Below are positions 36,559 through 45,623 of a DNA stretch of 64,000 nt, piece by piece. The position numbers and the translations under genes were made by a program. Under the pieces are notes generated by a model. The model made no database searches and had not been told where the DNA came from. It worked only from the letters and a program-made list of their open reading frames with translations. The stretch comes from JBPRGH01 sp051418055 (lineage in GTDB: Bacteria; Bacteroidota; Bacteroidia; Cytophagales; Cyclobacteriaceae). The stretch spans positions 32,065-96,064 of the forward strand of contig JBPRGH010000141.1 of the NCBI GenBank assembly GCA_051418055.1, read 5' to 3'. The number at the start of each line of letters is the position of its first letter. Position 1 is the first letter of the stretch.

Positions 36559-37892
36559 ACCATTTCTTTCTTTGTTAACCGGTTAAATCTGATCAATAGT
36601 GCTATGGCAATAACCGTAAGGCCAATCAAAAGGCCGTACCATACACCTTCTGCACCCAGATCAAGCTCAAATCCTAAAAAATAACCAATGGGCAGTGCCA
36701 GAATCCAATATGCTATAAATGTAAGGATCGTAGGTATTTTTACATCCTCAAGACCGCGAAGTGCTCCTAAACTTACCACCTGGAGTCCGTCGGATAGCTG
36801 AAAGAATGCTGCAATGATCAATAAGCTGGCAGCCTGTTGCTGTACAAATTCATTATCAATATAAAGGGAAGGAAGAAAATTTCTTCCAATGATAAATATC
36901 AATGCACATACTCCCATGAAAATAAATACCATCCAGTAAATAGTATATGCTGCTCTGCGAAGATTAAAAATATCTTTCATCCCCCTTTGGTTTCCCACCC
37001 GTATAGTTGCTGCAGCGGATAATCCAGAAGCAGTCATATAAGTTATAGCAGCAAGATTAATGGCAATCTGGTGTGCAGCTAATGCTTCCGCCCCTAACCA
37101 TCCTACCATTATGGCAGCAAACCCAAACGCTCCTACTTCAAAAATAAATTGAAAACCGCTGGGTACACCTATCTTTAAAAGACTGCGGAACATTTTTGTG
37201 CTATAGCTTTGGATCAGCTGAAAACCCGCCCTGAACGGCTGAAAAGGTTTTCCGGAATAAATGTACCAGGCCATCCATCCGGCAAGAATAAATCGTGCAA
37301 TAAGCGTGGCCCATCCGGCACCGTTTAATCCCATAGCCGGGAACCCAAATTTTCCAAAGATCAGGATATAATTAAGGAATACATTGATCAGGTTACTTAC
37401 AATCACAATCACCATGGCCTGTTTAGTGAAAGATAATCCTTCGGCAAATTGCCTGTAGGTCTGGAAGAACATCAGGGGGATCAATGAAAAGGTAACAATA
37501 AATAAATATGGAATTGCCAGCTCAACAACATCCGGTGGTTGATTTAAGTAGTATAAAACAGGTGCCCCAAGAAAAATTAAGAGAAAGAGAATTACTCCCC
37601 CTGCACCGTTTATAATTGTACCATGTCTTAATAAGGCAGCGATCTTACTGGTATTGCCGGAACCATCAGCAGAAGAAACTAATGGTGTAATAGCATAGGA
37701 TAAACCGATGCCAAATGCCATCAGCAGGTGAAAGATCACATTGCCCAAGGAAGCGGCAGCCAACGGTACCGCCCCAAGCTGGCCTACCATCATACTGTCA
37801 GCTACTCCGACCATTATATGGCCCAACTGACTAAGCATCACCGGATAGGCGAGAAAAAAGTTTTTCTTAATATGGGATCTATAACTATCCAT
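36534..37892 (-). CDS. MATE family efflux transporter
   Basis: 452 residues, about 12 transmembrane helices in two MatE halves. PVMLSQLGHIMVGVADSMMVG opens the first half. It exports cationic or drug-like compounds using Na+ or H+. Its start overlaps the NUDIX gene by eight bases. The extreme C-terminus is made of heptad repeat. Confidence 0.92.
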   Translation of the reverse strand: MDSYRSHIKKNFFLAYPVMLSQLGHIMVGVADSMMVGQLGAVPLAAASLGNVIFHLLMAFGIGLSYAITPLVSSADGSGNTSKIAALLRHGTIINGAGGVILFLLIFLGAPVLYYLNQPPDVVELAIPYLFIVTFSLIPLMFFQTYRQFAEGLSFTKQAMVIVIVSNLINVFLNYILIFGKFGFPAMGLNGAGWATLIARFILAGWMAWYIYSGKPFQPFRAGFQLIQSYSTKMFRSLLKIGVPSGFQFIFEVGAFGFAAIMVGWLGAEALAAHQIAINLAAITYMTASGLSAAATIRVGNQRGMKDIFNLRRAAYTIYWMVFIFMGVCALIFIIGRNFLPSLYIDNEFVQQQAASLLIIAAFFQLSDGLQVVSLGALRGLEDVKIPTILTFIAYWILALPIGYFLGFELDLGAEGVWYGLLIGLTVIAIALLIRFNRLTKKEMVKELRIKN

Positions 37893-38445
37893 TGATCTGC
37901 TTTAACCGCGCTACTTTCAATATGCCGGCTACACTTAAACTGTCAGTAATTTTTTCCGTCATCACCATTTCCAGGGCTTCGGTAAAGGGTAGCTTCCACA
38001 GCTTAAGATCGGCTTCCGATTCTTCCAGTTTCCTTTCTCCGGAAGAAAGATCTTCAGCCAGAAAAACAAATCCTTCTTCATCTGATACTGAATTTGAAGT
38101 ATGGATCCGCATGATATTCTTCCAGCTTTTGGCTTCTAAACCTGTTTCTTCCTTTAGCTCTCTTTTGGCCGATTCTAACATATCTTCAGTAAGTGGCCCG
38201 CCACCCATAGGTATTTCCCATGAATATTCATCTACCGTATACCTGTATTGACCTACTAGCCAGGTATTACCTTTTGAATCTATAGGAATTATCCCTAAAG
38301 CCCGGTTTTTAAAATGCACCTTTCCATAAATTCCTCTTCCTCCTCCAGGATTAATTACCTTATGCTCCTCTACATGTATCCAGGGATTATCATATATGTC
38401 TTTCTTAGATAATGTTTGCCATGGATTTTTCTCTTCCTGCTGCAT
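37885..38445 (-). CDS. NUDIX hydrolase (ADP-ribose pyrophosphatase type)
   Basis: 186 residues. The NUDIX box G-x5-E-x7-REL-x-EE-x-GL fits residues around 100-122 (GPLTEDMLESAKRELKEETG). The upstream WLVGQYRYTVDEYSWEIPMG is typical of NudF-like enzymes that cleave ADP-ribose or sugar nucleotides. It overlaps the MATE start. Confidence 0.9.
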   Translation of the reverse strand: MQQEEKNPWQTLSKKDIYDNPWIHVEEHKVINPGGGRGIYGKVHFKNRALGIIPIDSKGNTWLVGQYRYTVDEYSWEIPMGGGPLTEDMLESAKRELKEETGLEAKSWKNIMRIHTSNSVSDEEGFVFLAEDLSSGERKLEESEADLKLWKLPFTEALEMVMTEKITDSLSVAGILKVARLKQING

Positions 38446-38502
38446 GATCGGATGATTTTATTTTTCAAAGGGGCAAAGCTATTGATTTCTTTCCACGAAT
38501 GG

Positions 38503-38510
38503 TATATTTG
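38503..38510 (+). promoter_or_regulatory. -7 box of rnhB
   Basis: TATATTTG is a full consensus match, ending only four bases before the ATG at 38515. Either the message is nearly leaderless or the ATG at 38542 is used. Confidence 0.5.
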
Positions 38511-38514
38511 TAGC

Positions 38515-39117
38515 ATGCTGCTGAAAAGTTTTACAGGAAGAATGATAGAGGCCGGATGTGATGAAGCAGGTCGTGGATGTCTTGCGGGACCTGTGACAGC
38601 AGCAGCAGTTATATTACCAGATGATTTTGAACATCCCCTCCTGAATGATTCAAAGCAGCTTACTGAGGAGGAAAGGGATCTCCTGAGAATTATTATTGAA
38701 AAAGAAGCTCGTGCATTTGCCGTGGCATTTGTTGATAATGAAGAAATCGATAAAATTAACATTTTAAATGCCTCTTTTGAAGCTATGCATCGTGCAGTTG
38801 ATCAGCTACGGGTTTTTCCGGAGATGTTGCTAATTGACGGAAATCGTTTTAAACCCTATAAAGAGCTGCCTTTCGAATGTGTTATAAAAGGGGATGGCAA
38901 ATTTATGTCTATAGCTGCAGCATCCGTTTTAGCAAAAACTTATCGTGATGAGTATATGAGAAAACTTGCTGATGATTATCCCGATTACGGCTGGATTACA
39001 AATGTGGGTTATCCTACTAATGGACATCGTCAGGCAATAAAAGCATTGGGTTTAACACCTTTTCATAGAAAATCTTTCAGGCAATTACCTGAACAATTGG
39101 CAATTTTTGAGGATTAA
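38515..39117 (+). CDS. rnhB: Ribonuclease HII
   Basis: 200 residues from ATG 38515; a longer reading from 38416 would overlap the divergent NUDIX gene and the promoter box. IEAGCDEAGRGCLAGP carries the first catalytic Asp-Glu pair, LLIDGNRF the third acidic residue, and KGDGKFMSIAAASVLAKTYRD the family motif. It removes ribonucleotides from DNA and RNA-DNA hybrids. The TANGO2-like gene starts five bases downstream. Confidence 0.95.
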   Translation: MLLKSFTGRMIEAGCDEAGRGCLAGPVTAAAVILPDDFEHPLLNDSKQLTEEERDLLRIIIEKEARAFAVAFVDNEEIDKINILNASFEAMHRAVDQLRVFPEMLLIDGNRFKPYKELPFECVIKGDGKFMSIAAASVLAKTYRDEYMRKLADDYPDYGWITNVGYPTNGHRQAIKALGLTPFHRKSFRQLPEQLAIFED

Positions 39118-39122
39118 CAATT

Positions 39123-39893
39123 GTGTGCCTTATACTTTTTGCCATAAATAAGCATCCCAAATACGCATTAGTTGTAGCGGCTAACAGGGATGAATTTTAT
39201 GCACGCCCGACTGCTGATGCACATTTCTGGCCTGATCATCCGAATGTACTTGCAGGTAGAGACCTGGAGGCAAATGGATCCTGGATGGGCGTATCAACAG
39301 AAGGGAAAATTTCAATGCTCACCAATTACAGGGACCTTTCCAATATCAAAACAAATGCACCCTCCAGAGGGGATATTGTTGCTGATTTTTTGAAAAAGAA
39401 TGTACAGGAGGAGCAATATCTTAAAGGACTTGATAAAAAAGCTGATCTGTACAACGGTTATAACCTGCTTTTTGGTAGTCGGAATAAACTAATGTATTAT
39501 TCTAATGTCTCTGAAAATTTTGAGGAGTTGACTAAAGGGATCTTTGGATTAAGCAACCACCTTCTTAATTCGAAATGGCCGAAAATAGAGCGGGGAAAGG
39601 AAAAGTTAAAAGAGATAGTCTTGGGGAATGAACCGATCAAGCCTGAATTATTATTTGAAGCTTTATATGATGATATAAAAGCACCGGACCACCAGCTTCC
39701 GGACACAGGTGTAGGCCTTGAGAAAGAAAGAATGTTATCTCCCATGTTTATTAAAAGTGCCGATTATGGATCGCGATGCTCTACTGTTGTCCTTGCCGAT
39801 CATGAAGGAAACTGGCATTTTTATGAGCGTGTTTATAGCCCAAAAGATTTTTCTTACCGTACAAATGAGTTTACTTTTAAAGAGAAAAATTGA
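39123..39893 (+). CDS. NRDE (TANGO2-like) family protein
   Basis: 256 residues from a GTG start. MCLILFAINKHPKYALVVAA and then NRDE at about 21-24 are diagnostic. The N-terminal Cys2 suggests an Ntn-type fold, although activity is unproven; eukaryotic TANGO2 is linked to heme and lipid handling. The order rnhB-TANGO2-hydrolase is tight. Confidence 0.9.
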   Translation: MCLILFAINKHPKYALVVAANRDEFYARPTADAHFWPDHPNVLAGRDLEANGSWMGVSTEGKISMLTNYRDLSNIKTNAPSRGDIVADFLKKNVQEEQYLKGLDKKADLYNGYNLLFGSRNKLMYYSNVSENFEELTKGIFGLSNHLLNSKWPKIERGKEKLKEIVLGNEPIKPELLFEALYDDIKAPDHQLPDTGVGLEKERMLSPMFIKSADYGSRCSTVVLADHEGNWHFYERVYSPKDFSYRTNEFTFKEKN

Positions 39894-39909
39894 AAAAATT
39901 AAAGCAGTC

Positions 39910-39937
39910 TAAATCTTAAATTTCACATCTAACAACT
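39910..39937. repeat. Short period-7 array
   Basis: TAAATCT-TAAATTT-CACATCT-AACAACT, just before the ATG at 39941. This is one of the few arrays sitting upstream of a start rather than at a gene end. Confidence 0.55.
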
Positions 39938-39940
39938 CAT

Positions 39941-40792
39941 ATGACCAGGAAAAAAGACAAAACACCGATTGCTTTAAAGGCAATGGCATGGCTATTTCCC
40001 AAACTGGAGCGATTTGTACCACAACTGGCAAGCAGGCTGTTTGTACATGTTTTCTTTACCCCTGCCCGATATCCTTTTCCTGAAAAAGAAAAAGTTTATG
40101 TAGATCAGGCAGAGAAAGAGCAGCTTATTTTCAAGGGTCGTAAGGTGATGGTTTATAAATGGGGAGAGGGCAAGCCGGTTTTAATGATGCATGGCTGGAT
40201 GGGCCGTGCCACTCAGTTCAGGAAGTTTATAAAGCCTTTTAATGATGCAGGTTATCAGGTTGTGGCTTTTGATGCTCCGGCACATGGTAAGTCGCAGGGC
40301 ATAAAATCACACCTGATGTACTTTGTAAAGATAATTGAGATTTTAAATCAAAAACATAATTTTCATGGGATTATCGGTCATTCGCTTGGTGGCGTGGCCG
40401 GGATGCATGTCATCCATCGAGGTGCCGATATCCCCTCACTGATAATGATTGGCAGCCCTTCTATAGCTGATGAAATAATTGGGGAATTCTTAAGGAGGTT
40501 AGGCGGAACATGGAAATCAGGTAAATATTTTAAAAAGTATATTCAAAAAACTTACAATCAGCCTTTTGAAAGTTATACAGGAGAATATTTAATTCAGCAT
40601 ATAAAAGATTTCCCATTGATGCTCATATATGATGAAGATGATTTTGAAGTTAAAATAGAACATGCGGAGGCCATAGTTGATAAATATCCGGAAGCTAAAT
40701 TTATCCGGACAAAGGGGCTTGGGCATACACGGATCTTAAAAGATGAGGAAGTAATTGAGAGATCACTTAATTTCATTAATTCCCACACATAA
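39941..40792 (+). CDS. Alpha/beta hydrolase
   Basis: 283 residues. HGWMGRATQF near 85-94, nucleophile serine in GHSLGGVAG near 146, a probable acid in YDEDDFEVK and histidine in GLGHTRIL near 265. There is no signal peptide, although an amphipathic N-terminus (about 10-45) could associate with the membrane. The substrate is unknown. Confidence 0.85.
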   Translation: MTRKKDKTPIALKAMAWLFPKLERFVPQLASRLFVHVFFTPARYPFPEKEKVYVDQAEKEQLIFKGRKVMVYKWGEGKPVLMMHGWMGRATQFRKFIKPFNDAGYQVVAFDAPAHGKSQGIKSHLMYFVKIIEILNQKHNFHGIIGHSLGGVAGMHVIHRGADIPSLIMIGSPSIADEIIGEFLRRLGGTWKSGKYFKKYIQKTYNQPFESYTGEYLIQHIKDFPLMLIYDEDDFEVKIEHAEAIVDKYPEAKFIRTKGLGHTRILKDEEVIERSLNFINSHT

Positions 40793-40912
40793 ATTTCATT
40801 TCATAATCAATTGTGACCGCTGAACAGGATCAGAGAAGTTTATTTTATATTTTAATGTATTTTGCATAAAACTAATTCTGCTTTCTAGCCGTCTACTACT
40901 AAAACCTTATCT

Positions 40913-41632
40913 ATGAAAAAAATTATAGAGACTCACAACATATCAAAACTATACCATATGGGAAGTGAGACTATACATGCTTTAAAAACTATATCTATAG
41001 ATATTTATAAAGGGGAATATGTGGCGTTTATGGGTCCTTCAGGATCAGGTAAATCAACATTAATGAATATTATTGGTTGCCTTGATACACCTTCCGGTGG
41101 TACATATATCCTTAACGATCATAATGTAAGTGACCTCAGCGAAAATGAACTTGCAGAAATACGAAATAAAGAGATTGGTTTTGTATTTCAGACTTTTAAC
41201 CTCTTGCCGCGCGCAACAGCACTTGAAAATGTAGCCCTTCCACTTGTATACGCAGGATATAGTAAATCAGAACGTGATGAGATGGCTATGGAAACATTAA
41301 AAGGCGTCGGGTTGGGGGATCGTGCGGATCATAAGCCGAATGAGCTTAGTGGAGGTCAAAGACAGAGGGTCGCTATCGCAAGAGCATTAGTTAATAACCC
41401 AAGTATTATCCTTGCCGATGAACCTACTGGTAACCTGGATACGAAAACCAGCTATGATATCATGGACCTCTTCCAGCACCTTCATGACCAGGGGAATACA
41501 ATCATAATGGTAACTCATGAAGAAGATATTTCTCATTATTCACACCGTATAATCAGAATGCGCGATGGATTGGTGGAAACTGATGTGAAAAACGAAAATA
41601 TTACGAGAACACCCAAAAGAGAAATGGTATGA
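40913..41632 (+). CDS. ABC transporter ATP-binding protein (LolD/MacB type)
   Basis: 239 residues. Walker A GPSGSGKST at 41-49, Q-loop FQTFNLLP, signature LSGGQRQRVAIARA near 144-157, Walker B ILADEPTGNLD. This subfamily drives lipoprotein release or type VII-like mechanotransmission permeases. No permease gene is adjacent; the next gene is a cobalamin adenosyltransferase. Confidence 0.93.
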   Translation: MKKIIETHNISKLYHMGSETIHALKTISIDIYKGEYVAFMGPSGSGKSTLMNIIGCLDTPSGGTYILNDHNVSDLSENELAEIRNKEIGFVFQTFNLLPRATALENVALPLVYAGYSKSERDEMAMETLKGVGLGDRADHKPNELSGGQRQRVAIARALVNNPSIILADEPTGNLDTKTSYDIMDLFQHLHDQGNTIIMVTHEEDISHYSHRIIRMRDGLVETDVKNENITRTPKREMV

Positions 41633-41633
41633 G

Positions 41634-41641
41634 TAACTTTG
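41634..41641 (+). promoter_or_regulatory. -7 box before the cobalamin adenosyltransferase
   Basis: TAACTTTG ends four bases before the ATG at 41646, the same tight geometry as at rnhB and hemA. Confidence 0.4.
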
Positions 41642-41645
41642 TTAA

Positions 41646-42194
41646 ATGAAGATTTATACCAAAACAGGCGATAAAGGAACTACAGCTTTATTCGGGGGCA
41701 CCCGGGTTTCAAAATCACATGAGCGGATAGATGCATATGGAACCGTTGATGAGTTAAATTCTTACCTCGGTTTACTGCGCGACCAGCCGGTAAACCAAAA
41801 ACGACTGGACCTTTTGATTTCCATACAGGAGAATCTTTTTGTTATAGGCTCTACTCTTGCTACAGAACCGGGAAATGATAAAGTTAAAATTCCAAGGCTG
41901 AAAGAGGAGGCTATTAGTCAGCTCGAATCGGCAATGGATGAAATGGATGAAAAATTGCCTCCTATGCGTAACTTTATCTTGCCGGGTGGTGATCAGGCAA
42001 TTTCCTTTTGTCATATTGCCCGTTGCGTTTGCCGAAGAGCTGAAAGATTGGTAGTAAAATTATCAGATTCAGCACAGATTGATGAAATTGTTGTTATATA
42101 TCTCAACAGGCTATCGGATTATCTTTTTGTGCTGTCAAGAATGATGACTCAGGAATTAAGTGCAAAAGAAATTCCCTGGAAACCTCAATCCTAA
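41646..42194 (+). CDS. Cob(I)alamin adenosyltransferase, PduO type
   Basis: 182 residues. KIYTKTGDKGTTALFGGTRVSK at the N-terminus holds the ATP-binding residues, and CRRAERLVV with YLNRLSDYLFVLSR near the end is diagnostic. It makes adenosylcobalamin. No other cobalamin gene is in the window. Confidence 0.95.
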   Translation: MKIYTKTGDKGTTALFGGTRVSKSHERIDAYGTVDELNSYLGLLRDQPVNQKRLDLLISIQENLFVIGSTLATEPGNDKVKIPRLKEEAISQLESAMDEMDEKLPPMRNFILPGGDQAISFCHIARCVCRRAERLVVKLSDSAQIDEIVVIYLNRLSDYLFVLSRMMTQELSAKEIPWKPQS

Positions 42195-42215
42195 CGATCG
42201 TTTGGAAAAAAATAT

Positions 42216-42223
42216 TAATTTTG
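42216..42223 (+). promoter_or_regulatory. -7 box of ilvE
   Basis: TAATTTTG fits TAnnTTTG and gives a leader of about 40 bases to the ATG at 42269. Confidence 0.45.
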
Positions 42224-42268
42224 TAAAGATGATTAACCCTCATCACTTAACTATAAAAAACTCATATC

Positions 42269-43333
42269 ATGACTGATACCCTTGATATTAAGATCAATAA
42301 AACTGCTGATACAAAATTGAGCGATATTGACTTTAACAATATCCAATTTGGACAGATCTACAGTGATCATGAATTTATTGCGGATTATAAAAATGGAGAA
42401 TGGCAAAATTTCAGGATCACACCTTATGAAGACCTGAAGATCAGCCCTGCTTCACCGGCAATTCATTATGGACAGAGCATCTTTGAAGGATTAAAAGCTT
42501 ATAAAAATGAAAAAGGTGAATTGCTGATCTTTCGACCGGATCAAAATTTTGAACGCCTGAATATCTCAGCAAGAAGAATGGTGTTGCCTGAGCTTCCTGA
42601 GGAAGTATTTATGGAAGGCTTAAAAACACTTCTGGACCTGGACAGATCATGGGTTCCCAATAAACCTAATACCTCTTTATACATACGTCCCTTCATATTT
42701 TCTGCAGATGAATATATTGGTATCCGTCCTAGCAAAAGCTTTAAATTTATGATCATCACCTGCCCGGTAGGTGCTTATTATTCCAAACCGGTAAAGGTAA
42801 AGATCGAAACTGAATTTACCAGGGCTGTGAAAGGGGGCACCGGTTATGCAAAAGCAGCTGGAAATTATGCAGGCGCTCTATATCCAGCCAAACTGGCTCA
42901 GGATAAAGGATACGATCAACTGATATGGACGGATGGAATTGAGCACAAGTATATTGAGGAGTCAGGTACGATGAATATTATGTTTGTAATCGATGGTAAA
43001 CTGGTTACACCTGCTGTTAGCGATAGTATTCTTTCCGGAATTACACGTGACAGTGTGCTGACGATAGCCCGTGATTGGGGAATGGAGGTAGAGGAAAGAA
43101 AAGTATCTGTGGAAGAGATAATAAAGGCTTTGGAGGAAGGAAAACTTACTGAAGCTTTTGGCGCCGGTACAGCTGCTACTATTGCTCCTATTGAGCTGAT
43201 AGGTTATAAGGGAAAAGATTATAAACTCCCTCCCGTTGAAGAGCGGGAATTTGCCAATAAAGTACTAGCTGAATTAGATGCTATACGTACAGGCAAGAAG
43301 GAGGATCCATATGGATGGGTGATGAAAATTTAA
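42269..43333 (+). CDS. ilvE: Branched-chain amino acid aminotransferase
   Basis: 354 residues, class IV PLP enzyme of the longer, eukaryote-like BCAT group. The PLP lysine is Lys195 in GYAKAAGNYAG. IHYGQSIFEGLKAYK near 71-85 and EESGTMNIMFV near 230 are family motifs. It transfers amino groups between glutamate and leucine, isoleucine or valine. Confidence 0.95.
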   Translation: MTDTLDIKINKTADTKLSDIDFNNIQFGQIYSDHEFIADYKNGEWQNFRITPYEDLKISPASPAIHYGQSIFEGLKAYKNEKGELLIFRPDQNFERLNISARRMVLPELPEEVFMEGLKTLLDLDRSWVPNKPNTSLYIRPFIFSADEYIGIRPSKSFKFMIITCPVGAYYSKPVKVKIETEFTRAVKGGTGYAKAAGNYAGALYPAKLAQDKGYDQLIWTDGIEHKYIEESGTMNIMFVIDGKLVTPAVSDSILSGITRDSVLTIARDWGMEVEERKVSVEEIIKALEEGKLTEAFGAGTAATIAPIELIGYKGKDYKLPPVEEREFANKVLAELDAIRTGKKEDPYGWVMKI

Positions 43334-43342
43334 ATCTACCGG

Positions 43343-43490
43343 AGAGAGAGGCAGCATTAAAAGATACCCCGTCATACTGAATTTATTCAGTATCTATTGC
43401 CGAATTATATTAGTTCAATAGACCGGAAGATCCTGAACAAATTTTTGATAGATCTAAAACTTGTTTTTGAGGCTGCCTCTTTCCCTATTT
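43343..43490. repeat. Nested palindromic intergenic element
   Basis: AGAGGCAGC near 43347-43355 pairs with GCTGCCTCT near 43472-43480, enclosing a smaller perfect hairpin (ATACTGAA/TTCAGTAT, 43374-43393) that follows CGTC, and a partial reverse arm AGATCCTGAACAAATTT. The layout resembles REP or MITE-like elements. The outer stem is followed by a T-rich stretch and may also end ilvE transcription. Confidence 0.55.
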
Positions 43491-43605
43491 AAATTCTCCG
43501 TTTGAAAAGGTTTTCATATCTTTTTACTACGACTGTATTTCAAGGTTTTCTTTTCAGCTAAATTTTGTTTTACTTTAAAAATTAATTTAACTAGCTGCAA
43601 GCTGC

Positions 43606-44763
43606 ATGGATCTTAAAATATTCTTTTCCCCCCTTGGAGAAGAGGTGTATGAAGGTATTTCCACCTCAAATTCTTTTTACCAGAACATCCGGATAAATAC
43701 TGATAAAATGCCTGCCTATAAGGATGCGGATATCGCAATTATAGGTGTAGGGGAAGCTCGTGGCAATGAATTAAATCATGGTGCAGCAAATGCGCCTGAT
43801 GCTATTAGAAAAAAGCTCTACAAGCTTAAAAAAGGTACAGGTAAATATAAAATCATTGACCTTGGTAACATCAGGCCCGGAATAGACAGGGATGAGACCA
43901 TCGGAAGAATCAAGGAGGTCTGCAGTGCTCTTTTACAACATAATGTGCTTCCGTTAATTATTGGTGGCACACACGATCTTGATTATGGGCAGTATGGCGC
44001 TTATGAAGACCTGGAAAAGCTGGTATGCTTTTTAAATATAGATGCCTTTCTGGATATGGATGGTGAAGATCAGCCAGCCTATCGCCACCACCTGCAGCAG
44101 ATCCTGTTGCACGAGCCCAATTATTTATTCCACTACATTCATTTAGCCTATCAGAGCTATCTAATAGATCCTGAAGAGATCGCTATTCTGGAGAAGTTAT
44201 ATTTTGAGGCTTACCGAATTGGACAGGTACGGCTGGATATGAAGGAGATGGAGCCGGTGATACGCAATGCGGATCTTTTAAGTTTTGATATTACGGCTAT
44301 AAAGGCTAATGATGCTCCGGCTAATATTAATAGCCAGCCATTTGGGCTCACTGGTGAAGAGGCCTGCCAGTTGTGCTGGTATGCGGGAATTAATGAAAAG
44401 CTAAGTTCCGCAGGGTTTTATGAATATAATCCTGAGCTTGATGATAAGCAGCAGAATACTGCCGCAGTGGTTGCCACTATGATCTGGTATTTTATTGAAG
44501 GCTTCTACAATCGACGGAAAAGCTCTTCTTTTTCAGGGAATGATTTCATTCAATATATTGTCTCCATGCCTTCAGAACCTGAGACGATAAAATTTTTTAA
44601 AAGTAAAATGAATGAGAAATGGTGGATGGAGATCCCTGGTCCTGCGGAAAGTAAAAAATTCAATCGCAATTGTGTAGTTCCATGCAGCTATAGTGATTAT
44701 GAAATGGCTAATAAAGGAGAGCTGCCGTTACGGTATATACAGATGCATGCGAAAATGATTTAA
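43606..44763 (+). CDS. Arginase-family (formimidoylglutamase-like) protein
   Basis: 385 residues. The ureohydrolase fold is clear: NELNHGAANAPDAIRKKLY, LPLIIGGTHD, and GFYEYNPELD near the end. Two of the six usual manganese ligands are changed: DAHxD reads DAFLD and SxDxD reads SFDITAI. Bacteroidota carry a divergent clade with similar changes usually labelled formimidoylglutamase (histidine degradation). No hut gene is adjacent, so activity is uncertain. A duplicated heptad AGCTGCA directly abuts the ATG. Confidence 0.75.
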   Translation: MDLKIFFSPLGEEVYEGISTSNSFYQNIRINTDKMPAYKDADIAIIGVGEARGNELNHGAANAPDAIRKKLYKLKKGTGKYKIIDLGNIRPGIDRDETIGRIKEVCSALLQHNVLPLIIGGTHDLDYGQYGAYEDLEKLVCFLNIDAFLDMDGEDQPAYRHHLQQILLHEPNYLFHYIHLAYQSYLIDPEEIAILEKLYFEAYRIGQVRLDMKEMEPVIRNADLLSFDITAIKANDAPANINSQPFGLTGEEACQLCWYAGINEKLSSAGFYEYNPELDDKQQNTAAVVATMIWYFIEGFYNRRKSSSFSGNDFIQYIVSMPSEPETIKFFKSKMNEKWWMEIPGPAESKKFNRNCVVPCSYSDYEMANKGELPLRYIQMHAKMI

Positions 44764-44790
44764 AACCTGATTAAGTACATCTAGTTCAAA

Positions 44791-45537
44791 ATGAAAAAAT
44801 ACTATTTTTTAATATTATTGGCTATTTTTTCCTGTAAAGGAGACCAGGAGACCCAAAACAAAGCCCAGACCATCATCGATCAGGCTATCGAAAAAGCAGG
44901 GGGAGAAAGATTTCAGAATGCAGTTATAGAATTTGATTTTCGCAATATGCATTACCGAAGTGAGCGAAAAGGTGGGTTGTATACCTACTACCGGATTCAG
45001 AACGATTCAATTAAAGAAATTAAAGATAAACTTAATAATGAAGGATTTTCCCGGCTGATAAATGAGGAAAAGGCTGTTGTGCATGATACAATGGCTGTAA
45101 AATATTCCAGCTCGATCAATAGTGTAATATATTTTGCCCTGCTGCCATATGGGCTGAATGATGAGGCGGTCAATAAAGAATACCTCGAGCAGGTGACGAT
45201 GGATGATCGCAGCTATCACAAAATAAAAGTGACATTTGAGGAAGAAGGGGGAGGTGAAGATTTTGAAGATATTTTTATTTACTGGATCAATAAAGATAGT
45301 TTAACGGTGGATTATCTGGCATATGAATATCATACCGAAGGAGGCGGCCAACGTTTCCGTAAAGCAATTAATCCCCGTTATATTAATGGAATACGTTTTG
45401 TGGATTATCTCAATTATAAACCTGTAAATCTTCTTGATGATATAGCTCAGATAGACAGCTTATATAAAAATGATAGCCTGAAATTTCTGTCAGAGATTAA
45501 ACTTACTGATATCAACGTAGAGCTATTGACTGATTAA
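44791..45537 (+). CDS. DUF6503-like lipoprotein
   Basis: 248 residues. Lipobox FSC at Cys15 predicts a lipid-anchored periplasmic protein. AQTIIDQAIEKAGGERFQNA then FDFRNMHYRSERKGG is the usual opening of DUF6503/LolA-like Bacteroidota proteins. The fold may bind lipid. Function is unknown. Confidence 0.65.
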   Translation: MKKYYFLILLAIFSCKGDQETQNKAQTIIDQAIEKAGGERFQNAVIEFDFRNMHYRSERKGGLYTYYRIQNDSIKEIKDKLNNEGFSRLINEEKAVVHDTMAVKYSSSINSVIYFALLPYGLNDEAVNKEYLEQVTMDDRSYHKIKVTFEEEGGGEDFEDIFIYWINKDSLTVDYLAYEYHTEGGGQRFRKAINPRYINGIRFVDYLNYKPVNLLDDIAQIDSLYKNDSLKFLSEIKLTDINVELLTD

Positions 45538-45594
45538 AGCACCCTATTTATCAACTATCTTAATTATAAGACATTATTTACGGGCCTCTTTTCT

Positions 45595-45602
45595 TATATT
45601 TG
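45595..45602 (+). promoter_or_regulatory. -7 box of small membrane protein gene
   Basis: TATATTTG, full consensus, 21 bases before the ATG at 45624. Confidence 0.5.
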
Positions 45603-45623
45603 GCTTTTTAAAAATTATTATCT

